From: UBA6136 sp041178325 | GTDB lineage: Bacteria; Pseudomonadota; Gammaproteobacteria; Methylococcales; Methylococcaceae | Length of the DNA: 64,000 nucleotides | NCBI GenBank assembly: GCA_041178325.1 | Contig: JBEGVN010000082.1 | Span: forward strand, 1-64,000 | Direction of reading: 5' to 3' | In this document: piece by piece, positions 52,132-60,471 of the stretch | Layout of the letters: the number at the start of each line of letters is the position of its first letter | Position numbering within the stretch: the first letter of the stretch is position 1 | The notes under the pieces: model-generated | Told to the model about the DNA's origin: nothing | Databases searched by the model: none | What the model saw: only the letters and a program-made list of their open reading frames with translations | Position numbers and translations under genes: made by a program

Positions 52132-52166
52132 AACGGGGCCCCACAGCAATGTCGGGCCCCGTTTTT
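52132..52166 (+). terminator. Attenuator/terminator between pqqA and pqqB
   Basis: AACGGGGCCC (52132-52141) pairs with GGGCCCCGTT (52154-52163) over 10 bp with a 12-nt loop, followed by a T-run (52162-52166). Partial termination here would give much more pqqA than pqqBCDE transcript, as reported for other methylotrophs and Gluconobacter. Confidence 0.75.
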
Positions 52167-52185
52167 ATTGGAGGATAGGTTTCGC

Positions 52186-53097
52186 ATGAAGATTCGCGTA
52201 CTTGGAGCCGGCGCTGGCGGCGGTTTTCCCCAATGGAACTGCAATTGCGGCAATTGTGCCGGAATCCGAAGTGGATCATTCGTGGGCCAAAGACGAACCC
52301 AATCGTCAATCGCAGTTAGCTCCGATGGTCTGAGTTGGGTCCTTTTCAATGCCTCGCCCGACATTAGAACTCAACTCGAGAACTTTCCAGAATCACATCC
52401 CCGACACGGCATTCGGGACACCGGCATCAAGGCGATCATCCTCATCGACAGCCAGATTGATCACACCACAGGTCTCCTGATGCTGAGGGAATCGACCACC
52501 CCGCTTGAAATCTATTGTTCGGAAATGGTTCGACAGGACCTGACCACGGGTTTTCCGCTGTTCAACATGCTGGAGCACTACTGTCGCGTCAACCACCATC
52601 AGGTGCCTTTGGATGGATCAAGCTTCGTGATCCCTGGTTTTGAGTCACTGCGGTTTTACAGCCACTCGCTGAAAAGCAAGGCCCCGCCCTACTCTCCGCA
52701 CCGACATGACCCGCACGATGGAGACAACATCGGAGTGATGATCGAAGACATCAAGACAGGCCAGAAGATCTACTATGCTCCAGGCCTGGGTGAAATCGAG
52801 CCGCATGTCAGAGAGGCCCTCCAGAATGCCGATTGCGTTCTGGTTGACGGAACGTTTTGGCAACATGACGAGATGGAACGGGCAGGAATCAGCAAGAAGC
52901 GGGCACTGGAAATGGGGCATCTACCTCAATCCGAAGACGGTGGCATGATGGAAGAACTTCAAAACATCAAGGCGCGTAAGATTCTTATTCATATCAACAA
53001 CACCAATCCCATCCTTGATGAAGCTTCGGCCGAGAGGAAAAGGCTCACGGATGCGGGCATCGAAGTTGCTCATGACGGGCTTTTGATCAGCCTCTGA
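52186..53097 (+). CDS. pqqB: PqqB, PQQ biosynthesis metallo-beta-lactamase-fold hydroxylase
   Basis: A 303-residue protein beginning MKIRVLGAGAGGGFPQWNCN. I start it at 52186; the longer frame uses a TTG at 52168 in the Shine-Dalgarno region (GGAGG). The cysteine motif CNCGNC (C19, C21, C24) is the family zinc site. It has a metallo-beta-lactamase fold with altered active site. PqqB hydroxylates the cross-linked Glu-Tyr intermediate. Length fits the family (about 300). Confidence 0.96.
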   Translation: MKIRVLGAGAGGGFPQWNCNCGNCAGIRSGSFVGQRRTQSSIAVSSDGLSWVLFNASPDIRTQLENFPESHPRHGIRDTGIKAIILIDSQIDHTTGLLMLRESTTPLEIYCSEMVRQDLTTGFPLFNMLEHYCRVNHHQVPLDGSSFVIPGFESLRFYSHSLKSKAPPYSPHRHDPHDGDNIGVMIEDIKTGQKIYYAPGLGEIEPHVREALQNADCVLVDGTFWQHDEMERAGISKKRALEMGHLPQSEDGGMMEELQNIKARKILIHINNTNPILDEASAERKRLTDAGIEVAHDGLLISL

Positions 53098-53105
53098 GGT
53101 GAAAA

Positions 53106-53831
53106 ATGACTGACACGACTCCATGGACCACTGAAGCCTTTGAAGCGCATCTGCGCGCAAAGGAAGTCTTCTATCACATCAACCATCCCTATCAAGTTGA
53201 GATGGCCGCTGGCCGCCTGAACCGTGAACAAATCCAAGGCTGGGTTGCAAACCGCTTTTATTATCAGGTCAAAATTCCCGTTAAAGATGCCAATATTCTG
53301 GCCAATTGTCCGGACCGGGATACCCGTAGACTTTGGATCCAGCGCATCAAGGACCATGATGGAGATGGCGATGATGCCGGTGGGATTGAGGCATGGACCC
53401 GTTTGGGAGAAGCGGTAGGAATTTCACGTGAGGACCTTTGGTCGCAGAAACATGTCTTGCCCGGGGTCCGCTTTGCAGTCGATGCCTATGTTCACTTTGC
53501 ACGTGAAGCTTCATGGCAGGAGGCTGCTTGCTCCTCTCTGACCGAGATGTTCGCCCCCAAAATCCATAAACAGCGGCTTGCCGGCTGGCCTGATCTTTAT
53601 CCCTGGATCGACCAAGAGGGACTCGCCTACTTCAGGAAACGCGTCTCACAGGCAAACCGTGACGTGGAGCATGGCCTTGCCATTACCCTCGATCATTTCA
53701 AGACCCGAGAGGAACAGGAGAAAGCGCTAGGAATACTTCAGTTCAAATTGGATGTCCTTTGGACCATGCTGGACGCCATGTGGCTGGCCTATATCGATCA
53801 AAAGCCCCCCTACTTCAACATTTCCACCTGA
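53106..53831 (+). CDS. pqqC: PqqC, PQQ synthase
   Basis: A 241-residue all-helical, cofactor-free oxidase that catalyses ring closure and the final eight-electron oxidation to PQQ. Family stretches are YHINHPYQVEMAAGRL and RFYYQVKIPVKDA near the N-terminus, and YPWIDQEGLAYFRKR in the second half. GAGGTG precedes the ATG at short spacing. It lies 8 nt after pqqB. Confidence 0.97.
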   Translation: MTDTTPWTTEAFEAHLRAKEVFYHINHPYQVEMAAGRLNREQIQGWVANRFYYQVKIPVKDANILANCPDRDTRRLWIQRIKDHDGDGDDAGGIEAWTRLGEAVGISREDLWSQKHVLPGVRFAVDAYVHFAREASWQEAACSSLTEMFAPKIHKQRLAGWPDLYPWIDQEGLAYFRKRVSQANRDVEHGLAITLDHFKTREEQEKALGILQFKLDVLWTMLDAMWLAYIDQKPPYFNIST

Positions 53832-53839
53832 GAACAAGG

Positions 53840-54121
53840 ATGCCCATCGCACCCGAATCCAAGATTGGCTTCTCTCCCCTTCATAGGCTTCAGTGGGAGG
53901 AAACGCAACAACGCTTCGTGATCCTGTACCCTGAAGGCATGGTCGAACTGAATGGGCCTGCATCGGAGATTCTGCAGCTTTGCGACGGCACACGAAACCT
54001 TGATGCGATCACCGCAAATCTCGAAGCCAAATTCGAAACTTCGGGCCTTCGCAACGACATTGAAGAACTGTTAGAGGCAGCACTGAAAAATGGCTGGATC
54101 CGAATCATATCCGAAGGGTAG
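53840..54121 (+). CDS. pqqD: PqqD, PqqA-binding chaperone
   Basis: A 93-residue winged-helix RiPP-recognition protein. I start it at 53840 (MPIAPESKIGF); the longer frame begins inside pqqC. It has the usual RLQWEETQQRFVILYPEGMVELN beta stretch in two parts and LCDGTRNLDAIT. It presents PqqA to PqqE. Its last 32 nt overlap the start of pqqE. Confidence 0.94.
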   Translation: MPIAPESKIGFSPLHRLQWEETQQRFVILYPEGMVELNGPASEILQLCDGTRNLDAITANLEAKFETSGLRNDIEELLEAALKNGWIRIISEG

Positions 54122-55205
54122 TCCCCGCTGGTTACTTGCGGAGCTGACTTATCGGTGTCCGCTACAGTGCCCTTATTGCTCCAATCCCATCGACTATGCA
54201 AAGCATAGCGATGAACTCAGTACCGAGGACTGGATCAGGGTCTTTACCGAGGCGCGCCGCATGGGCGCCGTTCAACTGGGCCTTTCAGGCGGTGAACCCC
54301 TTATCCGTCAGGACCTGGTGACACTTGTCGGAAAAGCCCGTGAGCTTGGCTATTACACCAACCTGATCTCCTCAGGATATGGTCTGGACGAAGAAAAGAT
54401 CATCGAACTCAAGCAAGCGGGACTGGACCACATTCAAATCAGCATTCAGGCCCCTGAAGCCCAATTGAACAACTACCTCGCTGGAACCGAATCTTTTGAG
54501 GAAAAAAAACGTGTTGCTCGCTTGATCAAGGCCCACGGTTACCCGATGGTCCTCTGCGTTGTCATCCATCGCCATAACATCCATCTCATGGAAGAGATAT
54601 TGGAAATGGCCATTGAACTCCAAGCAGATTACCTTGAGCTCGCAAATACCCAATATTATGGATGGGCCCACATCAATCGTGCGGCACTCCTTCCGACGAG
54701 AGAACAATTCGAAATCGCGGAAAAGATTGCCCAAGATTACAAGGCGCGGCTTGAGGGAAAGATGAAAATCTACTACGTGGTCCCCGATTACTACGAGGAT
54801 CGCCCAAAAGCCTGCATGAATGGTTGGGGTACGACATTCCTGACCGTGGCACCCGACGGTATGGCCCTCCCCTGCCATGAGGCGAGAATTCTCCCGGGAT
54901 TGGACTGCCCCAATGTCCGTGAACACAGCCTTAGGGAAATCTGGGAAGAATCCCCCGCTTTCAATCGATTTAGAAATTTCGAATGGATGCAGGAACCTTG
55001 CAAATCGTGCCCGGAAAAAGCTAAGGACTTCGGCGGTTGCCGCTGCCAGGCCTTCCTGATGACCGGTGATCCTGAAGCAACAGACCCCGTCTGCAGTAAA
55101 TCACCTCAGCGAAGTGTCGTAGCTGATGCCATCAGAGAGGCCCAAACCGCTAAGAGTGAGCCCCTCATTTTCAGGAACAGCAAGAATTCGAAGGCGCTGG
55201 GCTAA
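54090..55205 (+). CDS. pqqE: PqqE, radical-SAM PqqA peptide cyclase
   Basis: A 371-residue radical-SAM/SPASM enzyme that joins Glu and Tyr side chains of PqqA. The SAM-cluster motif is C23-x3-C27-x2-C30 (YRCPLQCPYCSNP). The C-terminal SPASM cysteines occur in PCHEARILPG, NVREH..., EPCKSCPEK and FGGCRCQAF. The start at 54090 overlaps pqqD by 32 nt; no later start keeps the first beta strand, so it is retained. It is the last pqq gene; no pqqF protease gene follows. Confidence 0.96.
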   Translation: MAGSESYPKGSPRWLLAELTYRCPLQCPYCSNPIDYAKHSDELSTEDWIRVFTEARRMGAVQLGLSGGEPLIRQDLVTLVGKARELGYYTNLISSGYGLDEEKIIELKQAGLDHIQISIQAPEAQLNNYLAGTESFEEKKRVARLIKAHGYPMVLCVVIHRHNIHLMEEILEMAIELQADYLELANTQYYGWAHINRAALLPTREQFEIAEKIAQDYKARLEGKMKIYYVVPDYYEDRPKACMNGWGTTFLTVAPDGMALPCHEARILPGLDCPNVREHSLREIWEESPAFNRFRNFEWMQEPCKSCPEKAKDFGGCRCQAFLMTGDPEATDPVCSKSPQRSVVADAIREAQTAKSEPLIFRNSKNSKALG

Positions 55206-55223
55206 CTATCCCGCCTATCGGAC

Positions 55224-55802
55224 CTATTCTTCGTGAAGCCCAACCCAAGGTTTGTAGAGTCCCTCGGTTTGAATTTCAAGCAATGAAAGCACACGCCCGA
55301 CGGTTTCATCCACAAGGTCGGCAATCGTGACAGGCTTGGCATAGAAAGCTGGAACCGGGGGGTAGATGATTCCCCCCATTTCAGTGACAGATACCATGTT
55401 TCGAACATGGGCGAGGTTCAGCGGCGCCTCACGGGGTATCACCACCAGTCTTCTTCGCTCCTTGAGCACGACATCAGCCGCGCGACTGATCAGGTTATCG
55501 CCAAAACCATGCGCAATTGCGGCCAAGGTTTTCATCGAACAGGGCGCGATGATCATACCCTCGGTCTTAAAACCCCCGCTCGCGATCGGCGCAGCAATAT
55601 CGTCGATCCGGTGCACCATGTCAGCCAACTCAGCCATCGCACTCCTCTTGATACCGAGTTCGTACTGGATATTGAGTGCGCCGGCATCAGAAACCACCAG
55701 ATGGGTCTCGAATCCGCCGTGATCCCTTAAAACCTCCAGAATTCGCTTGCCATAGATAGCTCCGGTCGCGCCCGTCATTCCCAAAATGATGCGTTTTTTC
55801 AT
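55224..55802 (-). CDS. ubiX: Flavin prenyltransferase UbiX
   Basis: A 192-residue flavin prenyltransferase that makes the prenylated FMN used by UbiD-type decarboxylases in ubiquinone synthesis. It has GMTGATGAIYGKRIL at the start, APCSMKTLAAIAHG, DVVLKERRRLVVIPREAPL and HVRNMVSVTEMGGII. It converges on pqqE after a short gap and overlaps pip by 4 nt. Length fits (189 in E. coli). Confidence 0.95.
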   Translation of the reverse strand: MKKRIILGMTGATGAIYGKRILEVLRDHGGFETHLVVSDAGALNIQYELGIKRSAMAELADMVHRIDDIAAPIASGGFKTEGMIIAPCSMKTLAAIAHGFGDNLISRAADVVLKERRRLVVIPREAPLNLAHVRNMVSVTEMGGIIYPPVPAFYAKPVTIADLVDETVGRVLSLLEIQTEGLYKPWVGLHEE

Positions 55803-56761
55803 GTGCCTTCGAATCCAATATCAGCAATTTCTTCCGTGGCCTGAATCAGAGCTTTAATCATCGCATCATCACTGGGAACATGCCCCGAGTGCTCAAGGAT
55901 GCGAAGTAAGGACAGCGACATCGACTGATTCAAAAGATGCGCCGCAGCACAGGGGCAAACCAAATCTTTTTGCCCGTGAATGATAACCGTAGGAATCTTT
56001 GAGATGCGGCCAATCTCCTCAAGAATCTGATTTTCCCGGATGAAATAGCGGTGACGCGCATAATGTAGTTCTATTCGGGATTGCGCGATGATCCTCTCAA
56101 CTCGTTCATCGCTGGGCGGCAGCCTCTCTCTGGAAGGGTTATCGAGCGTGACGATCGCCCCCCATTGCTCCCAAGCGCTCGCCGTTTCCCAACGTGTTGC
56201 AGCACTATCGGAATGAACACCCGCAGAAAGCCATGCAATGACTTCATCAGAATCACCGAGGCCAGAAAGCTCAGGTATGGCCGCCCAGGCCTCGGGATAG
56301 AACCTGCGAACCCCAATCGGCCCGATAAACCAGTCGAGATCCTCTCGACGTGCAAGAAACGTCCCCCTTAAGACCATTCCGGCCACACGCTCAGGCCACG
56401 CCTCCGCATACAGGAGAGCTAGCGTTGCCCCCCAGGATCCCCCAAATAAGATCCAGGATGGAATTTTGAGGATATCCTGGATGAAACCCAGATCAGCCAA
56501 AATTTCCTGAGTAGTGTTCTCAATGAGTGAATTATCATCTTTTGAATGACCACAGCCTCTTTGGTCATGCAGCAGAACTCTGAAACGCCGAGGGTCAAAA
56601 AATCTTCGATGCTGGGGGCTGCATCCTGAGCCTGGACCCCCATGAAGAAAAAAAACAGGGATACCTTCGGGGTTGCCTGACTCCTCAACCCAAAGTTTTT
56701 GGCCGTTTCTCACAAACTGATGCGTCCGAACGGGGCCCACCTCTTCGAAGAGTTGATACAC
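55799..56761 (-). CDS. pip: Prolyl iminopeptidase (alpha/beta hydrolase)
   Basis: A 320-residue serine peptidase that removes N-terminal proline. I start it at GTG 56761, because the longest frame (to 56860) crosses a terminator and the end of the next gene; AAGGATAAGG lies just upstream as a possible Shine-Dalgarno. It has FLHGGPGSGCS, LHDQRGCGHS and the nucleophile S109 in GGSWGATLAL; a late histidine lies in HSGHV. Its TGA overlaps the ubiX ATG. Length matches the family (about 315). Confidence 0.92.
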   Translation of the reverse strand: MYQLFEEVGPVRTHQFVRNGQKLWVEESGNPEGIPVFFLHGGPGSGCSPQHRRFFDPRRFRVLLHDQRGCGHSKDDNSLIENTTQEILADLGFIQDILKIPSWILFGGSWGATLALLYAEAWPERVAGMVLRGTFLARREDLDWFIGPIGVRRFYPEAWAAIPELSGLGDSDEVIAWLSAGVHSDSAATRWETASAWEQWGAIVTLDNPSRERLPPSDERVERIIAQSRIELHYARHRYFIRENQILEEIGRISKIPTVIIHGQKDLVCPCAAAHLLNQSMSLSLLRILEHSGHVPSDDAMIKALIQATEEIADIGFEGT

Positions 56762-56788
56762 GACCTTATCCTTAGAAAATTTAAAGCC

Positions 56789-56816
56789 AAAAAAAGGGGC
56801 CCGAAGGCCCCTTTTT
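56789..56816 (-). terminator. Strong terminator of the outer-membrane protein gene
   Basis: AAAAAGGGGCC (56791-56801) pairs with GGCCCCTTTTT (56806-56816) with a 4-nt loop; seven T follow the stem core on the minus strand. It lies 15 nt after the stop codon at 56832 and upstream of pip. Confidence 0.85.
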
Positions 56817-56831
56817 CCCAATCGGTTTGGC

Positions 56832-57809
56832 TTAGAAGCCAACGCCGACGTAGGCACCACTGAACAGGCCCTGCGTCGGGGTCTGGTTCAGGCTACCGAA
56901 TGCTGCCGTTGCAGGCACAGCACCATTACCGGTTGCGGTGTAACGATAGTCCATATCACCACCGGTGAACTGATAGCGGAAGTCAGCACCAACCCAGATA
57001 TCTTTCCACAGACGGTATTCAGCACCGGTACCGAGCATCAAACCCGGGTTCAGTACGGTTACGCCGCTGGAGGGCGGAGAGACCACGTTGATAGACAGAC
57101 CGAAGGGGATAATCCACGGACGGAAATCGCCATCCATCAGCTTGAACTTGATCTTGGGAGACGCAGCAATCGTCAGCTGAGTAACCTGGTTAACTGCCTT
57201 CGATCCAACGACCGCGCTGACGAAGCCGTTGTATGCCTGGCCGTAGTTCGCGTAGTTGATGAACAGTTCGCCATCGACGGCGATCATGTCAGAAAGACCC
57301 CAGGCGTTGTCACTGAGACGGAGATCGAAACCAGTACCGACGTACCAGCCATTGCCGTTGCCACTGTCGTTGCCATAACCAGCTCCATTAAAAATGGTGT
57401 TGGAAGTCAGCAGTTCGTTATGACGGTTAGAAGTCAGAGAGGCATAACCACCGCGGAAGAAGAGGAGGTTCTGGCCGTTTTCTGCATCAGCTTCAGCCTT
57501 GGCAACCTGAGTTTCCAGCTGAGCTTCCTTCGCCTGAAGTGAATCAGAAGCCTGCTTCTGGGTCACGATCTGTGCACGCAGATCACCCACTTCAGCTTCA
57601 AGGTTGGCAATGCGAGCTTCATCAGACTTGATGTGCTTTTCGTCAGCGCGGATCAGAGCGCGGTCAGACGGACCGTGCTTCTTTGCGGCCTTTTTCGTAG
57701 CCTTCGCTGCTTCATGTTCCGTTGCAAACGCAGAGGTTGCAACGCCGGAAACGGCCAGAGTGGCGCTGATGATAGCCGCCAGGCCCAGAGTCTTCTTGAG
57801 CGTTTTCAT
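56832..57809 (-). CDS. Outer-membrane beta-barrel protein with N-terminal coiled coil
   Basis: A 325-residue exported protein. The signal peptide ends near AFA-TE (residues 27-31). A Lys/Ala-rich start and a coiled coil (about residues 55-105, repeating ARIANLEAEVGDLRAQI) follow, then a barrel-like region with alternating aromatic residues and a C-terminal ending YVGVGF, which is the usual outer-membrane insertion signal. It resembles surface layer- or porin-like proteins of methanotrophs, but I cannot name the family. It has a strong terminator and a palindrome at its promoter. Confidence 0.8.
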   Translation of the reverse strand: MKTLKKTLGLAAIISATLAVSGVATSAFATEHEAAKATKKAAKKHGPSDRALIRADEKHIKSDEARIANLEAEVGDLRAQIVTQKQASDSLQAKEAQLETQVAKAEADAENGQNLLFFRGGYASLTSNRHNELLTSNTIFNGAGYGNDSGNGNGWYVGTGFDLRLSDNAWGLSDMIAVDGELFINYANYGQAYNGFVSAVVGSKAVNQVTQLTIAASPKIKFKLMDGDFRPWIIPFGLSINVVSPPSSGVTVLNPGLMLGTGAEYRLWKDIWVGADFRYQFTGGDMDYRYTATGNGAVPATAAFGSLNQTPTQGLFSGAYVGVGF

Positions 57810-57861
57810 TGTGTGGGGTCTCCCTTTAAAATGGGTGGGATCTTTTGTTTTGGTTGCAATT

Positions 57862-57878
57862 CAACAACAGTGTTGTTG
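57862..57878 (-). repeat. Inverted repeat in the OMP 5' leader
   Basis: CAACAACA (57862-57869) and TGTTGTTG (57871-57878) flank a single G, giving a 17-nt inverted repeat. It lies about 53 nt upstream of the OMP start codon, inside the inferred leader, so it could act as an RNA hairpin or a protein site. Confidence 0.5.
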
Positions 57879-57888
57879 CGGCGACCAG

Positions 57889-57924
57889 ATAATAACAAAT
57901 TAATTTTGCTTGGCAAGCAAAATT
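57889..57924 (-). promoter_or_regulatory. Putative OMP promoter with 23-nt palindromic operator
   Basis: On the minus strand TTGCCA (57911-57916) and TATTAT (57889-57894) are separated by 16 nt and fit sigma70 -35 and -10 boxes. A perfect palindrome (57902-57924; arms AATTTTGCTTG and CAAGCAAAATT around one G) covers the -35 and part of the spacer. This is a typical place for a dimeric repressor. The protein that binds is unknown. Confidence 0.6.
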
Positions 57925-58241
57925 TGTTGCTTCCTCACAAACCCACTGAATATAGGCATCAAGACCCTGATTTTAATCAACTTCAGGCGATTCAAAAGAT
58001 CATGAAAGTGGGATTTTAATCACAAGGAAGACGCTCACCTAGTCGATATGTTGCCGAGGCACAACAATCTGGCAGGCGGACCGATATTAACGCTATACTA
58101 TTAGGATCGTTACTAGCGGTTGTCGTACATCGGTCGCAGTTAAAAACCAAGACTATCTTGATGATGGTTCGCACACTGCCCCTGCCGCACTTAGACGTGG
58201 CTCCGCCACCATCCCCACCCAAACACCAGGAGATCTAGTCC

Positions 58242-59210
58242 ATGGCGATCAAGAATCGCTTGCATCGTAGCGAGCTGGCCGTACCCGGAAGCAACAAACG
58301 CATGCTGGAAAAAGCACCGGACGCCGGCGCGGACGTCGTTTTTCTGGATCTTGAGGATGCGGTTGCGCCCGACGACAAAGAACAAGCACGAACCAACATC
58401 ATTGAGGCGCTAAAAACCTACGATTGGTCTCGTTGCGCTGTTTCCATCCGGATCAACGGACTGGATACGCACTATGCTTACCGTGATCTGGTAGACATCG
58501 TTGAAACGTGTGGCGATAAGCTCGACACGATTCTGATCCCCAAGGTTGGAAGCGCTGCCGATGTGTATTTCGTTTCGACAATGCTGTCCCAAATCGAGGC
58601 CTGCAAAGGCTATCAGCCCATCAATATCCATGTCCTCATCGAGACTGCGATGGGCATGGCCAACGTCGAGGAAATCGCAAAGAGCTGCCCTGAACGCATG
58701 GAGGCCATGGTTTTTGGCGTAGCTGACTATGCGGCATCCGTTCGCGCCAGAACGACTCAGATCGGTGGCGCCAACCCAGATTACGGCATGCTGACTGACC
58801 CAGACTCGGATGGGGGCCGCCATTACCATTGGGGTGACCAGTGGCACTACGCCATATCACGAATGGCTGCCGCTTGCAGGGCCTATGGGTTAAGACCAAT
58901 TGACGGACCCTTTGGAGATTTTAGTGACCCTGAAGGGTATAAAACGGCAGCACGTCGAGCCGCTGCACTCGGCTGCGAAGGCAAATGGGCCATCCATCCC
59001 TCACAGGTCGCACTAGCCAACGAAGTCTTCACACCAACAGCGAAAGAAGTTGATCGGGCTCGCCGCATTCTGATCGAAATGGACAAAGCCGCCAAAGAAG
59101 GCAAAGGCGCCGTTTCATTGGATGGTCGACTTATCGATGCCGCGTCCATCCGCATGGCAGAAAACGTTGTTCGTCAGGTCGAGCAGATAGAGTCTCGCAA
59201 AGCGGGCTGA
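58242..59210 (+). CDS. mcl: L-malyl-CoA/beta-methylmalyl-CoA lyase
   Basis: A 322-residue HpcH/HpaI/CitE-family lyase that splits malyl-CoA into glyoxylate and acetyl-CoA. Features are RSELAVPGSNKRML, the metal-site region FLDLEDAVAPDDK, VLIETAMGMANVEE, FGVADYAASV and GKWAIHPSQV. The long sequence with DYGMLTDPDSDGGRHYHWGDQW matches malyl-CoA lyases rather than CitE. AGGAG precedes the ATG. It is followed by mtkA and mtkB, which supply malyl-CoA. Confidence 0.92.
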   Translation: MAIKNRLHRSELAVPGSNKRMLEKAPDAGADVVFLDLEDAVAPDDKEQARTNIIEALKTYDWSRCAVSIRINGLDTHYAYRDLVDIVETCGDKLDTILIPKVGSAADVYFVSTMLSQIEACKGYQPINIHVLIETAMGMANVEEIAKSCPERMEAMVFGVADYAASVRARTTQIGGANPDYGMLTDPDSDGGRHYHWGDQWHYAISRMAAACRAYGLRPIDGPFGDFSDPEGYKTAARRAAALGCEGKWAIHPSQVALANEVFTPTAKEVDRARRILIEMDKAAKEGKGAVSLDGRLIDAASIRMAENVVRQVEQIESRKAG

Positions 59211-59294
59211 TACTTACGATCGAGCACAAAGGATTCAACGCATTCGCGGTTTCAATAGAAACAGCAAACATCATCGCGACGAGGTTACCCCCGG

Positions 59295-60467
59295 ATGAAC
59301 ATTCATGAGTATCAAGCCAAAGAGCTACTCAGCACGTTTGGCGTTCCCGTTCCGGCAGGCAGTGTTGCCTTCAATTCGACTCAAGCCCGGCAAGCGGCCG
59401 AAGAACTCGGCGGGAATCGATGGGTCGTAAAGGCTCAGATCCATGCCGGAGGCCGGGGCAAAGCCGGAGGCGTTAAGGTTGTTGGAACGCTGGATGAAGT
59501 TCAGAAGGCCGCTGACGTCATGATCGGAAGCAAATTGGTTACCCATCAAACGGGACCTCAGGGCTCCATTGTGCAGCGTGTCTGGGTTGAACAGGCCAGT
59601 CAAATCAAGAAGGAGTTCTATCTGGGATTCGTCATCGACCGCGGCACCCAACGAATCACGATGATCGCCTCCAGCGAGGGCGGAATGGACATCGAGGAAG
59701 TCGCCAATAAAACGCCTGAGCTCATCGTTACTGAGGTCGTAGACCCCGCGATTGGGCTCAGAGACTTCCAGTGCCGCAAGGTCGCAACTGCGATTGGGCT
59801 GAAAGGAAAGCTCATGTCCCAGGCCGTCAAGCTGATGAAGGCCATTTACCGTGCCATGCGGGACACGGATGCACTGCAGGCCGAGATTAATCCGCTTGCC
59901 ATCGTCGGAAGCGAGGATGAAGAGCGCCTGATGGTCCTAGATGCCAAGTTTAACTTCGACGATAACGCCCTTTATCGCCAGAAGCAGATCACCGAAATGA
60001 GGGATCTTGCCGAAGAAGACCCCAAGGAGGTCGAAGCCTCCGGCCATGGTCTCAACTACATCGCCCTGGATGGCAACATTGGATGCATCGTCAACGGCGC
60101 AGGCCTTGCGATGGCCTCGCTCGATGCGATTACCCTTCATGGCGGCAAGCCAGCAAATTTCTTGGACGTCGGCGGCGGCGCATCACCCGAAAAAGTCACT
60201 AATGCCTGCCGTATCGTTCTCGAAGATCCGAATGTCAAATGCATCTTGGTCAACATCTTTGCCGGCATCAACCGTTGCGACTGGATTGCGAAAGGACTCA
60301 TCCAGGCCTGCGAGAGCCTGAACATTAAGGTTCCTCTGATCGTTCGTCTGGCTGGAACCAACGTGGAAGAAGGCCGCAAGATTCTCGCTGAATCCGGGCT
60401 CTCGTTCATAACTGCCGAAAACCTTGATGCTGCGGCATCCAAGGCGGTCGCCATCGTCAAGGGATAA
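59295..60467 (+). CDS. mtkA: Malate-CoA ligase beta subunit (SucC-like)
   Basis: A 390-residue ATP-grasp subunit that activates malate to malyl-CoA together with MtkB. It begins MNIHEYQAKELLSTFGVPVP and has RWVVKAQIHAGGRGKAGGVK. The nucleotide-binding, cleft and DLGGGASP-type region (FLDVGGGASPEKV) is visible. SucC of succinyl-CoA synthetase is very similar; the neighbour mcl and the absence of other TCA genes favour malate. It starts 84 nt after mcl. Confidence 0.87.
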   Translation: MNIHEYQAKELLSTFGVPVPAGSVAFNSTQARQAAEELGGNRWVVKAQIHAGGRGKAGGVKVVGTLDEVQKAADVMIGSKLVTHQTGPQGSIVQRVWVEQASQIKKEFYLGFVIDRGTQRITMIASSEGGMDIEEVANKTPELIVTEVVDPAIGLRDFQCRKVATAIGLKGKLMSQAVKLMKAIYRAMRDTDALQAEINPLAIVGSEDEERLMVLDAKFNFDDNALYRQKQITEMRDLAEEDPKEVEASGHGLNYIALDGNIGCIVNGAGLAMASLDAITLHGGKPANFLDVGGGASPEKVTNACRIVLEDPNVKCILVNIFAGINRCDWIAKGLIQACESLNIKVPLIVRLAGTNVEEGRKILAESGLSFITAENLDAAASKAVAIVKG

Positions 60468-60471
60468 ACCC

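Larger units (their letters stand above)
57810..58241. other. Divergent regulatory region between the OMP gene and mcl
   Basis: About 430 bases without a gene. The left part holds the OMP promoter and palindromes listed separately. The right part (58020-58241) should hold the mcl promoter; a -10-like TATACT occurs at 58094-58099 with a poor -35. A small minus-strand frame (58016-58222) overlaps this and is not credible. Confidence 0.5.
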
